A model generated the notes under the pieces. It saw only the letters and a program-made list of their open reading frames with translations. It searched no databases and was not told the DNA's origin. The position numbers were made by a program, and so were the translations under genes. Positions 51,513 to 61,283 of a DNA stretch of 64,000 nt are shown one piece after another (position 1 is the stretch's first letter; the number at the start of each line of letters is the position of its first letter). The DNA lies in NCBI GenBank assembly GCA_007753915.1, contig CP036352.1:3039306-3103305 (forward strand). The letters are read 5' to 3'. This stretch comes from Phycisphaerae bacterium RAS2 (GTDB lineage: Bacteria > Planctomycetota > Phycisphaerae > UBA1845 > UTPLA1).

Positions 51513-52022
51513 TCAGCTTCGGAAGTAGATTCTGATCGACAAGTGTGCGAGCGATTCGGACGGATGGGTCATCATCGCGACCCCACCCTTAGCTTCGCAA
51601 AGGACGGGCCACCCAGACTTAACACGCCTCTGCTCAACGGTCGACCGACCGACCGACCCACAGGCGCAAAGCCGACAATATCGGACGGCCTCAACGGGCA
51701 GATAATAGGGTGCTCCATGGGGGATGGAGACAGGTGTCACGCACTCCGCGACGAAATCGACTCGAGCCGCCTTATTGCACCCCCCAAAGAACGGTGGGGA
51801 AATAAAAACCCGGAGGCAATCCAACGTCCCAAAGATTAACAAGTTATTCGCTTTCGGCGCTCTGCAAATCTTGACTGGCCATAAGGTTTCGTTTATAAAA
51901 GGGGAGTAATTTAGGGAGAGGCTTCAGGCATAACCCGCGCTGCATTCACCGCGCAGCGGGCACGCCTAAAGAGGCAATCGAAACACAACTGCGTACACAT
52001 TTTTCTGGGGAGGACGGAACGT
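51513..52022. other. Region between the RHS island and the lipoprotein genes
   Basis: This 510-base stretch has no credible gene. It includes a CGAC tetranucleotide run at 51642-51658, and at its right the promoter and leader of the lipoprotein gene at 52023. The stop that closes the RHS reading frame upstream is at 51513-51515. Confidence 0.5.
51871..51899 (+). promoter_or_regulatory. Sigma70-type promoter of the tandem lipoprotein genes
   Basis: TTGACT at 51871-51876, a 17-base spacer and TATAAA at 51894-51899 make a near-consensus promoter. The leader to the ATG at 52023 is about 115 bases. Confidence 0.7.
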
Positions 52023-53291
52023 ATGAACAGGACGAAGGCAACTTTTGCATCGTTTGGGTTGCTCGCGACGGCGCTTGCCGTGTTTGTCGCGTGCAATTCC
52101 ATCACCGGCCTGAACAGCAACCCGACGGGTGGGACGAACAATGAGGTCCTTCCTGCTTCCGAGGGTCGCCAGAACGCCGCGCTGATGATCGACAACGGTC
52201 CCGGCAAGCTGGTCTTCGTCGACCTGCTTCAGTACGACCCGACCGATTTGCTTCAGCAGCGCTGTGCGCCGCTGGGCGCGCCGGCCGTCAACCCGTGGCG
52301 CAGCCGCTTTGGCGGACCGATTGTTCTGAACTTGTTCAAGAACAACGTCATCGGCGCCAGCATTCAGGGCATCGCCAGCGAGTACGATGAGCTGGTCAAC
52401 ATCGGCGAGACCGGATTCTGCCTCGGCGTTCGCTCGCCGGCCGCTTCGGTCATCGACCCGAACTTTTCGCACGTCGAGTTCAACATCCGCGCGGTCAACC
52501 CGTTCGCGTTCGGTCATGCCCCCGGCTTTGACTACGTGAACACGGCTGATGGCAATCAGGCGTTCTATCCGTCGAACGACGAGAACCCCGGCCTCGTGCC
52601 CGGCTTCCCGGACAATCGCACGCTGATCAACGTTGCCGGTGGCGACGTGGCAATTGCGATCCGCGGTCTGGACTTCTTCGGAATCGGCCCCAAGCAGACG
52701 TTTGCCACGATGAACTTCCTCGGCCCCACCGGCTGGGTGCTGTTCTTCCGCGACAACGCCTTCCAGAGCGGCCGCTTCTACAACCTGCAGGGCGCTCGCA
52801 AGGGCGGCCCGCGAGCCTTTGAAGACACGCCGCCTTCCGGCGACGAAGGCTTCTTCGAGTCGGCCCAGGTCAACGGTGACGGCTTTGATGCGAACAGCAC
52901 GAATGCCGTGACGTTCCCGCCGCCGGCCTTCTTCTTCGGTGCTTGCCCCGGCCCGCTTCATCCGGCCGATTACGCCAAGGCCTATTCGTTCGCCGACTGG
53001 TCGAACATCGACGAGGTGGGCGCTCCGGCTGTCGGCCAGGGTGGCTTTGTTCTCGTGATTCGCCGCCAGGCCTTCTTCGGCAAGGGCGTCGTTGTGAATC
53101 CGAACGTTCCGGGTCCGGCCTCGGCGCCGATCGATCCGCTGAACGACACGATCACGCCTCCTGGCTCGGGCTACAACGAGCCGGCGATTCCGGCCATCAC
53201 CGGTCCGGATGAGGATGCCCTCCTGCCGACCACGCCGGGCGTGCACGAGATTGGCTTCTCGGTGTTCTTCATCCACTCGGCTGCTCCGTAA
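52023..53291 (+). CDS. Lipoprotein of unknown function, first of two tandem paralogues
   Basis: The 422-residue product has a lipoprotein signal (hydrophobic stretch ending in VFVACNS). The mature protein begins with a Gly/Asn-rich linker, then VLPASEGRQNAALMID. It has no recognised domain. Shared with the paralogue downstream are NNVIGASIQGIASEYDEL, NFLGPTGWVLFFRDNAFQSGRFYNL, GPRAFEDTPPSGDEGFFESAQVNGD and GSGYNEPAIPAITGP. The many Gly, Pro, Asn and aromatic residues suggest a beta-rich extracytoplasmic fold. GAGGACGG precedes the ATG. It has its own strong promoter and a terminator after it. Confidence 0.75.
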   Translation: MNRTKATFASFGLLATALAVFVACNSITGLNSNPTGGTNNEVLPASEGRQNAALMIDNGPGKLVFVDLLQYDPTDLLQQRCAPLGAPAVNPWRSRFGGPIVLNLFKNNVIGASIQGIASEYDELVNIGETGFCLGVRSPAASVIDPNFSHVEFNIRAVNPFAFGHAPGFDYVNTADGNQAFYPSNDENPGLVPGFPDNRTLINVAGGDVAIAIRGLDFFGIGPKQTFATMNFLGPTGWVLFFRDNAFQSGRFYNLQGARKGGPRAFEDTPPSGDEGFFESAQVNGDGFDANSTNAVTFPPPAFFFGACPGPLHPADYAKAYSFADWSNIDEVGAPAVGQGGFVLVIRRQAFFGKGVVVNPNVPGPASAPIDPLNDTITPPGSGYNEPAIPAITGPDEDALLPTTPGVHEIGFSVFFIHSAAP

Positions 53292-53325
53292 TAACCGGCT
53301 CGCCGAGTAGTTAGTGCAGTCATTA

Positions 53326-53367
53326 CGGGGCGTGTCGGAGAAATCCGGCACGCCCCGACACTTTTTT
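53326..53367 (+). terminator. Rho-independent terminator between the tandem lipoprotein genes
   Basis: CGGGGCGTGTCGGA (53326-53339) pairs with TCCGGCACGCCCCG (53344-53357) with one mismatch, followed by ACAC and six T. Confidence 0.88.
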
Positions 53368-53423
53368 GATGGTCGCCCCTCGCCTACAATAGTGAGAGGA
53401 GCATAAGGGGAGAGAGCATTCTC

Positions 53424-54686
53424 ATGAGAGGCAACCGCATCATCATCTGCGCACTGGGGCTGTGCGCGCTGGGCCTGCCGCTGGCCGGCAGTTGCAACAC
53501 CGCTGTTGAACAAGTCGCCAACGATGTCCCGGCGGCCGACCCGTTGCCGGCAGACACGCTTCCGCCCGAGCCGCTGCCCGCTTCGGAGTCGCGTCAGAAC
53601 GCCGCACGTCTCGTCGACAGCAGCTTCGGCAAGCAGATCACCATCGAATTGCTCCAATTCACCGGCGCCGGCTCGCAGCAGCGCTGCCGTCCGCTCGGCG
53701 GCCCGGGCGTCCAGCCGTGGCCCAGCACCTGGGGCGGCCCCGTCACGCTTCAGGCCATGAAGAACAACGTCATCGGTTCCAGCGTGCAGGGCATCGCCAG
53801 CGAATACGACCACCTGCGCGTCGTGAACGAGACCGGCTACTGCCTCGGAATGCGCTCACCGGCTCTTTCGGCGGGCGATCCGCACTTTTCACTCGTGGAG
53901 TTCAATCTTCGTGCGGTCAATCCCTGGGCCTACGGCCACGCCCCGCCTTTCGACTATGTGAACACCGTCGATGGCAATCAGGCGTTCTACCCGTCGAACG
54001 ACAACCTGATCGACCGGCGCAGTCTTATCAACGTGAACGGCGGCGACGTGGCAATTCTGGTCGCCGGCGTGGATTTCGTCGGCAACCCGACGAATACAAC
54101 CGCCTTCATGAACTTCCTCGGCCCCACCGGATGGGTGCTCTTCTTCCGCGACAACGCGATGCAAAGCGGCCGGTTTTACAACCTGCTCGGCGCGCTCAAG
54201 GGCGGCCCGCGAGCCTTTGAAGACACACCGCCGTCAGGCGATGAGGGCTTCTTCGAATCGGCCCAGGTCAACGGCGATCTGTTCGACGCGAACAGCGCGC
54301 CAGCCAGCGATGTGCTCGGCCCGCCGGACTTCGTCGTCGGCCCCTGTCCCGGCCCGGCCGATCCGAATCCTTATCCGAAGGCCTATGCCTTCATGGATCT
54401 GTCGAACTTCAGCGAGTTCCTCGGTGCCGGCCCCGGTCAGGGCGGCTTCCTGCTTGTGATTCGCCGGCAGGCATTCAACAACAAAGGCGTGGTGATCAAT
54501 CCAAACGTCCCGGGTCCGGCGCCCATGGCCATCAACCCGCTTGCCGACACAATGACACCGCCCGGGTCGGGCTACAACGAACCGGCGATCCCGGCGATCA
54601 CGGCGCCGGCGGAGGACAACTTCCTTCCCGCGCAGCCCGGCGTTCACGAGATCGGCTTCTCGGTCTTCTTTACTCACGGATTCTGA
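53424..54686 (+). CDS. Lipoprotein of unknown function, second tandem paralogue
   Basis: The 420-residue product is a close paralogue of the preceding gene along its whole length. The lipoprotein signal ends in LPLAGSCNT. The linker after the cysteine is Pro/Ala/Glu-rich instead of Gly/Asn-rich, so the tether changed faster than the domain. The conserved blocks listed for the first copy are all present. TACAAT at 53385-53390 may be its -10 box, and GGGGAGAG precedes the ATG. Its stop overlaps the next start by one base (TGATG). Function is unknown. Confidence 0.75.
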   Translation: MRGNRIIICALGLCALGLPLAGSCNTAVEQVANDVPAADPLPADTLPPEPLPASESRQNAARLVDSSFGKQITIELLQFTGAGSQQRCRPLGGPGVQPWPSTWGGPVTLQAMKNNVIGSSVQGIASEYDHLRVVNETGYCLGMRSPALSAGDPHFSLVEFNLRAVNPWAYGHAPPFDYVNTVDGNQAFYPSNDNLIDRRSLINVNGGDVAILVAGVDFVGNPTNTTAFMNFLGPTGWVLFFRDNAMQSGRFYNLLGALKGGPRAFEDTPPSGDEGFFESAQVNGDLFDANSAPASDVLGPPDFVVGPCPGPADPNPYPKAYAFMDLSNFSEFLGAGPGQGGFLLVIRRQAFNNKGVVINPNVPGPAPMAINPLADTMTPPGSGYNEPAIPAITAPAEDNFLPAQPGVHEIGFSVFFTHGF

Positions 54687-55216
54687 TGCCCATGAGTCGG
54701 GGGACTCTCTACTCGCAACACGCATGGCGCCGCCGATTCGTTCTCGGCGTCGCGGCGGCCGTGGCGATTGCGTCGGGCTGCAATCTGCTCGGCAACCTGC
54801 CGGGCGGTTCCAACAACAACAGCGGCAATCCGCCGGTGATCGACGCCGACAACAACCCGCAACAGGCCGCCAACCCACCGGCGACCGACATCAACGGCGT
54901 CTGGCAATTCGCCGGAAGCGGCGCGCTCTCCGGCGCGTGCGTGACAATTGTCGATCGCAGGATCTCGATCTATGACGTGGACTGCGACAACTCCCCGGCA
55001 ACGATTCTCAATACGCCTGTCGGCTACATCGGCGGCTCGGATGTCACCCAGGGCCTGGCGATCTCGCTCGCGGCCGACGGCAGCGCCAGCCGTTATGCCA
55101 TTCTCACGTTCTACCTCGTTGTCACCGACGATAACACACTCACCGGAACCGCAGCGCAGAGCGTGTATCCCGACGATGTGACCACGTCGCACAACGTTGT
55201 CTGGCAGCGACAGTAG
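54686..55216 (+). CDS. Small lipoprotein of unknown function
   Basis: The 176-residue product has a basic N-terminus, a hydrophobic segment and the lipobox IASGCN, then an Asn/Gly/Pro-rich tether of about 50 residues. The C-terminal 110 residues look like a small beta domain (INGVWQFAGSGALSGACVTIVDRRISIYDVDCDNS and YAILTFYLVVTDDNTLTGTA), reminiscent of lipocalin-like lipoproteins, but no family is assigned. It is coupled to the paralogue upstream by a one-base overlap. ATG at 54692 is an alternative start. Confidence 0.65.
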   Translation: MPMSRGTLYSQHAWRRRFVLGVAAAVAIASGCNLLGNLPGGSNNNSGNPPVIDADNNPQQAANPPATDINGVWQFAGSGALSGACVTIVDRRISIYDVDCDNSPATILNTPVGYIGGSDVTQGLAISLAADGSASRYAILTFYLVVTDDNTLTGTAAQSVYPDDVTTSHNVVWQRQ

Positions 55217-55260
55217 CTCCACGCGGGCATCGCTCGCCGCATGACTTGGCGCGTGATAGC

Positions 55261-56577
55261 ATGGCGCGCATGCCCCCCACTGACCCAACGGATATTCAAC
55301 TTCAACCGGTTCGGCGGCCGGTGGATCGAACGGTTCGCCTGCCGGGCAGCAAGAGCCTGACCAATCGTGCCCTGCTTGCGGCGGCGCTGGCGCGGGGCGA
55401 ATCGACTTTGCAGGGGATTCTCCTTGCCGACGATACGCGGCTCATGCTTGGCGCGCTGGAAATGCTCGGATTGGCTGCGGCGGTCGATCTCCCCCTCGGC
55501 GATGAACGCCCTCGCGCGCGCATCGTGGGCCAGGGCGGCTTCTTTCCCAACACCGAAGCCAGTATACATTGCGGCAACGCCGGAACGGTGATTCGTTTTC
55601 TGACGGCGGCGTGCGCCGCAGCGCAGGGCGATTATCGACTCGATGGCAGCGCGCGCATGCGTCAGCGACCGCTGGGCGATTTGGTCACTGCCCTGATCGA
55701 CCTCGGCGCGTCGATTGATTACGAACAGCAAGCCGGGTTCTGTCCGCTCCACGTCCACGGTCGCGGCCTGCGCGGCGGGCCAGTGACGCTGCACAACCCG
55801 AAGTCCAGCCAGTTCGTTTCGGCGGTTCTGCTCGCGGCGCCGCGCGCCCTGCGCGATGTCCTGATCGAGATCACGGGCGAGCTGCCCAGTCGACCCTACG
55901 TGGACATGACCCTCCACGTGATGGAGGCGTTTGGCATCAGCACTCTGGCGGAAGGCGGTCGACGATTCATCGTGCCGGAGGGTCAGACTTATCGCGCCTG
56001 CGAATACGAGATCGAGCCGGATGCCAGCGCGGCGTCGTATTTCTTCGCGGCGGCCGCCCTGACCGGCGGACGGGTCACCGTGAGCGGCCTGGGCCGGCGC
56101 AGTGTGCAAGGCGATACCCATTTTGCCCGCGTGTTGGAAGCAATGGGCTGCCGCGTGGGGCAGGATGACAATCAGACAACCGTATCCGGCCCGCCCGATG
56201 GACGGCTTCGCGGGATCGACATCGATCTGGGCAAAATGCCCGACACCGCGCCGACGCTGGCGGTCCTGGCGGCCTTCGCCGACGGGCCGACACGCATTCG
56301 AAGCGTGTCGAACCTGCGGATCAAGGAATCGGATCGTCTTGCGGCACTGTCCACGGAGTTGGGTCGCATGAACGTCGCGACCGAGTTGCTGCCGGACGGC
56401 ATGGTGATCCGGCCCGTTGCCCCGCTGCATCCTGCGCGCATTGAAACCTACGACGATCATCGCATCGCGATGAGTTTCGCGCTGGCGGGGTTGCGGCTGG
56501 ATGGAATGGTGATTGCCGGCCCCGGCTGCGTCGCGAAGACGTTTCCGGGGTTCTTCGACGAATGGGCGAAGCTGTAA
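55261..56577 (+). CDS. aroA: 3-phosphoshikimate 1-carboxyvinyltransferase (EPSP synthase)
   Basis: AroA transfers the enolpyruvyl group of PEP to shikimate-3-phosphate in the aromatic amino acid pathway. The product of about 438 residues has the family motifs LPGSKSLTNRALLAAALA near the N-terminus, NAGTVIRFLTA, RMRQRPLGDLVTAL, SSQFVSAVLLAAP, and the C-terminal IKESDRL and DDHRIAMSFALAGL. All are in the right order. The frame is open upstream to a TTG at 55246; ATG at 55261 or 55270 is more likely. No other aro genes are adjacent. Confidence 0.93.
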   Translation: MARMPPTDPTDIQLQPVRRPVDRTVRLPGSKSLTNRALLAAALARGESTLQGILLADDTRLMLGALEMLGLAAAVDLPLGDERPRARIVGQGGFFPNTEASIHCGNAGTVIRFLTAACAAAQGDYRLDGSARMRQRPLGDLVTALIDLGASIDYEQQAGFCPLHVHGRGLRGGPVTLHNPKSSQFVSAVLLAAPRALRDVLIEITGELPSRPYVDMTLHVMEAFGISTLAEGGRRFIVPEGQTYRACEYEIEPDASAASYFFAAAALTGGRVTVSGLGRRSVQGDTHFARVLEAMGCRVGQDDNQTTVSGPPDGRLRGIDIDLGKMPDTAPTLAVLAAFADGPTRIRSVSNLRIKESDRLAALSTELGRMNVATELLPDGMVIRPVAPLHPARIETYDDHRIAMSFALAGLRLDGMVIAGPGCVAKTFPGFFDEWAKL

Positions 56578-56830
56578 AAACAGCGACGCATCGAGCAACG
56601 AGCGGCTACCCTACCGGTATGGTTTCGGACGGTTCTTTGACCCGTCCTGCGCACACAAGGGTGCTCGAATCGGGCTGCCGGTTTTTCCCGCAGGCGACCG
56701 GCTAAGCGCATCGTCGCTCAATGCGTCCAATGAAACATAGCCTACAAAATGGCGGTCGGCAAGTGAATTCGGAGATGCAATTCAGTCCGTGCTTGCGGTC
56801 TGTCCGGAAACGAGACAGGCAGCTTGCGAA

Positions 56831-59395
56831 TCACATGCGCTCCGGCGGCGCCTTGCCGGCTTCCAACTGACTTGCAAGTGAACGAAGTTCATTCAGCGCT
56901 GCCGCGCGATCCGCGTCGTTCGCCGCAGCATCCAGTCCCTGCCAGGCCGGAACAAGCTTGCGCGCGAGATTGACAAGCCGTAGCTCGCTGCGTGCGGTCG
57001 GCGCACGCAACGCTGGCCGATCCGTCGACCCGGCTTCGCGAGGTTCGAGAAGAGAAGCGAGCGGCGGGATGACCGGCTCCGGACCAAACGCAATGATTCG
57101 CGCTTCGCCTTCACCATCGAGGAGATAATCCGCAAGTAGCTCCTGGATGATCTCGCCGCGGCGCGTCATCGCGCGCTTGCGAATGGCGGACGTATTCGTT
57201 TCGCGTTCGGCATCTTTCAAGAGCGTCGCCGCGGAATCGAGCAAGCTGACGACAGCGCCAAATCCCTGTGCATCGGCCGCCTGATCGGCCCGCTTCCCAG
57301 CCTCCTTCAACACGACATCGGCGAACGCGGCCAATGCCTGCGTTGCGACGCCCTCCATGCGCCGGGAGAGCTGCATCGACTTCTCAATCGCCGCACCGTC
57401 TTCCAGGGCAACCAGCCTCGCGGACAAGCCACGGGCCAACAACGCGACGGCTTCCGCCGGATCCGTCGTCTCGCGCAACGCGGCAGCTTGTTCCAGGCTG
57501 GTCGCCGCGCCGACATGATCTCCCAGAACCGCAAGGCCATCCGCCAATTGCGAAAGCACGTCGAATCGCTGCGACGACGGCAGACTTTCGAATCGCGCCT
57601 CGACGACACGAATTGATCGCAACAGGTCCACGCTGCGCTGGTGATCCGTCTTGTCACCCGTGCGGCCGAACTCTGTCGCTAGTCGAAATACTTCCGGTGC
57701 GGGAATTCGTTCGCTGATCGCCAGGTACGCCCGCCAGGCCTGTTCACGCACCGCTGCATCCGCCTCGCTTCGTGCGTACAGGTGCGGCGTCAGCGCCGCA
57801 AGATCTTCCAATCGGCGACCGCACTTGCCGAGCGTCTCGACGGCGGCCTGGCGAATCTCCATTTCCTGCGACTTCAAGAGCCCTCGCGCATCATCCGCCG
57901 ACGCCACGTCACCAAACGCGGCCAGCGCCGAGATGGCCGCGCGGCGAATGCGAAGGCTCTCCGTCGGTGCGGTCGCACGCCGAAACTCAAGGCGGAATGT
58001 TTCCTCGCCGACGCGCGCCATCGCCTGAATGAACTTCTCGCGCACGTCCTCGTCGATCGGGCGCAATCGCCCGTAGCGCTCCAGCATCGCCGTTACGATT
58101 GCCTCGGGAGCGGGCCCCGCGTCGGGCCGTTTGCGCGCCAAATTTCCAAGCGCCTGCGCCGCCTCGCCGACAACCACCAGCGCGTCATCCGTCAACCTCG
58201 ATATCAGCGCGGGCACTGCGGCCGGATCGTCCAAGCGCCCCAACGCCGCGACCTGCGCGATGCGCACATCGGGCACCGCTTCAGCCGCCAACGCATCCAA
58301 CAAACGATTCAGCGCGCCGGCCAGACGCAGTTCGCCCGCGATCGTCGCGGCCTTCTGCCGAACCACCGCGTCCGTATCGCCGAGTAGCTCCACCACACGC
58401 GTCTTTGCGTCGCCGTCGATGTCCTTGCGATCGGTAATCAGATCGTTGATCAATTCCAAACCGAGGCTGCGAACCGGGGGCAAGTCGTCGCCGAGGAACG
58501 ACAGCAACTTCTCGGCTCGATCGCCCTCGCTCGTAGCCAAATATGCCTCGCGAGACAACTGCACCACACGGCGGTTCAAATCACCTCGAATGGTCTGCAA
58601 CCGCCGAACCTGCTCCCGCCGCGCCTCGTTCACCCGCCACAGCCACTGCGTTCCGGTCAGCGTTGAGTGACGGCTCCACCACGTCATCGCCGCCGACGCC
58701 GATTCATGCCTGACACCCGTCGCGGCCGAGAATGCGTTCAACGCCGCCGCCTGAATCGTCGGGCTGGTCCCCTCCATCAAGGTCGCCAGCGCGGCGACCG
58801 CGCGGATGTCGTCCCCCGCTTCACCCAGCGCTGCGATCGCCGCCAGCCTTCGCTCCAACGCCGCTTCGGAATCACTCGCCAGGGGCCGCAATCGTTCCAC
58901 CGCCAGGGCCGTATCGAAACGGCGCAGCGCCCGGGAGAGCGCCTCCGCCATCCCAGGAGACTTGTCGCCCAGACAGGCAATCAATGCATCAAGCAAAATC
59001 GGGGGAGGATTCTCGCGGCCGGCCATGGCCTCGCAGACAGCCATTCGCGCGGGCAACCGAGCCGGGCTGTTTGTCCGTAGCACGTCCACAAGCCGCGCGA
59101 CCGCTTCGGCCGTTCCCAGTTCGAGCAACTTGGTGGCCCCAAGTCGGCGCGCTTGAGCCGTGTTGTCGCCAATGACGAGTTCGTAGTGATCGGCAATGTC
59201 CTGCTGGAGCGACGGCGAGGTCGAAGCGGCTTCGGTAGGCCGGCTCGTTGCAGGCTGACTAATAGCCTGGTTCGCCATGGCCGCGAAGTTCGAAACACCC
59301 GCGCAGACGCAACAGGCGATCCCCGCGTTTAGAAGCAAGCCGGCTGATCCCGCTCGAATTCGGGTCAGATTGGTTGTCCCCTGCTTGATCATCAT
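56831..59395 (-). CDS. Large HEAT-repeat protein with signal peptide
   Basis: Using the ATG at 59395 the product has about 854 residues and begins with a basic stretch and hydrophobic segment (GLLLNAGIACCVCAGVSNFAAMA) that should be a signal peptide. The frame is open to 59524, but the extra 43 residues are not signal-like. Residues about 60-560 are HEAT repeats (for example DIRAVAALATLMEG and DPAAVPALISRLTD), a scaffold for protein contacts. The C-terminal 250 residues are helical, with ALARGLSARLVALEDG in TPR-like spacing. No enzyme motif is seen. It is not linked to an operon here. Confidence 0.7.
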   Translation of the reverse strand: MMIKQGTTNLTRIRAGSAGLLLNAGIACCVCAGVSNFAAMANQAISQPATSRPTEAASTSPSLQQDIADHYELVIGDNTAQARRLGATKLLELGTAEAVARLVDVLRTNSPARLPARMAVCEAMAGRENPPPILLDALIACLGDKSPGMAEALSRALRRFDTALAVERLRPLASDSEAALERRLAAIAALGEAGDDIRAVAALATLMEGTSPTIQAAALNAFSAATGVRHESASAAMTWWSRHSTLTGTQWLWRVNEARREQVRRLQTIRGDLNRRVVQLSREAYLATSEGDRAEKLLSFLGDDLPPVRSLGLELINDLITDRKDIDGDAKTRVVELLGDTDAVVRQKAATIAGELRLAGALNRLLDALAAEAVPDVRIAQVAALGRLDDPAAVPALISRLTDDALVVVGEAAQALGNLARKRPDAGPAPEAIVTAMLERYGRLRPIDEDVREKFIQAMARVGEETFRLEFRRATAPTESLRIRRAAISALAAFGDVASADDARGLLKSQEMEIRQAAVETLGKCGRRLEDLAALTPHLYARSEADAAVREQAWRAYLAISERIPAPEVFRLATEFGRTGDKTDHQRSVDLLRSIRVVEARFESLPSSQRFDVLSQLADGLAVLGDHVGAATSLEQAAALRETTDPAEAVALLARGLSARLVALEDGAAIEKSMQLSRRMEGVATQALAAFADVVLKEAGKRADQAADAQGFGAVVSLLDSAATLLKDAERETNTSAIRKRAMTRRGEIIQELLADYLLDGEGEARIIAFGPEPVIPPLASLLEPREAGSTDRPALRAPTARSELRLVNLARKLVPAWQGLDAAANDADRAAALNELRSLASQLEAGKAPPERM

Positions 59396-59942
59396 GGCGT
59401 CCGAATTGCCGTACCAAACTGAATGAAAGAGATTGCCAAGCGGATTGCCCGCCGGCCCCGCGCGAACGCGTGGAGGCAATGCTATCCCAGTCCAGAGTAT
59501 GCGGTGCGCAGATCCTCTGTGCATCTTAGCGGTTTAGACACAGGCTGAACTTCATGTTTTGTGGCGGTTTAGGACTTTTTTTCGCGTCGCGACGGCCACA
59601 TGCTGCCCCCGATGAGATTCGCGCCGGCTTCTGCTGCCCCTTATCGACTTCTGCTCATCATCAACGCCCTGTACCGCCACTTGGCTTGTGGATAGGATCC
59701 GCTGCGACCTTTTGCGGGACTTGGCCGATGAATTTTTATGCTTCAAAGCCCGAAAAGGTCCCGGATGACGGCTATCAGATGCCTTTTTGCGCTCGCGCCG
59801 ATCGGCATTAAAGCCTTGCCCGGTCGCAACCTATACAATTCCAGCAGATGCAACCCTGGCGGGTGAAGGCCGTAGAATGGTAGGATTCCGCTCGGTGCCG
59901 CCGAACCCTTGCATGCGGCCCGGCCCTTCGAGAACACGCAAC
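59396..59942. other. Divergent intergenic region
   Basis: This 547-base region lies between the HEAT protein gene (leftward) and the secreted protein gene (rightward) and must contain both promoters. TACAAT at 59834-59839 may be a -10 box for the rightward gene, without a good -35. GCGGTTTAG occurs twice at 59529 and 59563. No credible gene is present. Confidence 0.45.
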
Positions 59943-61205
59943 ATGAACGACCACTCACGAGTTATTTCGAGTCTTCCTTTTTCCAAGTTCCCCATGCAGC
60001 GTTCCCGTCTCATGGCGACGTGGCTCATGGGCATGGCCTTGTTGATGGCCGGCGCCTCGGCCGCATCGGCTCAGAATCCGGACCCACCCGCCAAGGACGG
60101 CAAGCCGACGGCCCTGTCGCACCCGAACAACCCCGAGTTGTGGGATGTTCAGGCGATGATGGAGGACGCGGTCCGGCAGATCGCGCGTCGGTACAACCTG
60201 AACGACGCGCAGGAAAACTACACCCGCCTGCTGCTGGTCAAGAACACAACGGCCTTTCTGGACCAATATGAGAAGGACATTCGCGAGCTGCTGAAAGAGT
60301 CGATCGATCTGCGCCTAGGGATCATCAAGGGCGACGCCGACATTTACAAGCGCTGGGCCGAGCGAGCCGCGCCGATCTACGAAGCAGCCAAGGTCGCCAT
60401 TCTCGATGGCAACATGGAGTGGCGGAACGTCCTGAACGATCAGCAGAAGAAGACGCACGATCTGGACCTCTCACTCATGAAGTCCCAGTTTGAGCAGGTC
60501 TCGCGCACGCTGGACACGTGGAAGGGCGGCGGCGGGCCGACCGGCGCGCTGGCCAAGGCCGCCAACGACGCGGCGCGTAAGGAGCTTGGCCAGTCGCAAA
60601 CGGCCGTGCACTTGAATCCCGAAGATCAATGGTTGGCCTACGTCAACAAGTTCATCGCCACGTATCAGCTGGACGAGAAGCAATCGATCGCGGCGCGCGA
60701 CAAGATTCACAAGGAGATGCGAGCTGAAGCGGAGAAATACCGCGAAAAGCAGAAGAAAGAGTTCGACAAGATCAACGACGTGCTGAAGGCCGATGCGAAA
60801 AAGATCAAGCCGCGCGAGTTGATGCAGCGCCGGCAGGAGTTGGAGCAGCCGATTCGTGATCTCTTCGTCGAGATGCACAAGCGCCTGTTGCAACTCGCCA
60901 ACACCAAGCAGATCGCATCGGCCGATGCGCAGATGAAGCAGCAGCTGGAATCGCTTTATCGAACGCTGGCCGGTCCGATTCAGCCCAATCGAGACGCGAA
61001 ACCCGGACCGGAGGACAAGGCCGGACCGATTCAGAAGGACGGCAAGGCCGCGGGCGATGAAAAGAGCGGCGGCAATCCAGACAGAATGAACAAGCCGCCC
61101 CAGCCCGAGTTGAAGGCCACGCCGGTCGGTTCGGCCGATTCGCCCAAGGCCGCGCCTGCCGAAACCAATCCGGCATCCGAGCCGACTTCGAAGCCGAACG
61201 ACTAA
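59943..61205 (+). CDS. Secreted coiled-coil protein of unknown function
   Basis: From ATG 59943 the product has 420 residues; ATG at 59994 would give a more compact signal peptide (MQRSRLMATWLMGMALLMAGASAASAQ). The mature part is strongly helical and charged (for example KIHKEMRAEAEKYREKQKKEFDKINDVLK), probably coiled-coil, residues about 80-330. The last 80 residues are a Pro/Lys/Ala-rich low-complexity tail. No domain family is recognised. It probably acts in the periplasm. Confidence 0.65.
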   Translation: MNDHSRVISSLPFSKFPMQRSRLMATWLMGMALLMAGASAASAQNPDPPAKDGKPTALSHPNNPELWDVQAMMEDAVRQIARRYNLNDAQENYTRLLLVKNTTAFLDQYEKDIRELLKESIDLRLGIIKGDADIYKRWAERAAPIYEAAKVAILDGNMEWRNVLNDQQKKTHDLDLSLMKSQFEQVSRTLDTWKGGGGPTGALAKAANDAARKELGQSQTAVHLNPEDQWLAYVNKFIATYQLDEKQSIAARDKIHKEMRAEAEKYREKQKKEFDKINDVLKADAKKIKPRELMQRRQELEQPIRDLFVEMHKRLLQLANTKQIASADAQMKQQLESLYRTLAGPIQPNRDAKPGPEDKAGPIQKDGKAAGDEKSGGNPDRMNKPPQPELKATPVGSADSPKAAPAETNPASEPTSKPND

Positions 61206-61283
61206 ATCCAACGCCGAGCAACGCGGGCACGACGCTCGATTACGCTTCGATCAGCATGCCGAATGCGCCACTCGTATGCAGCA

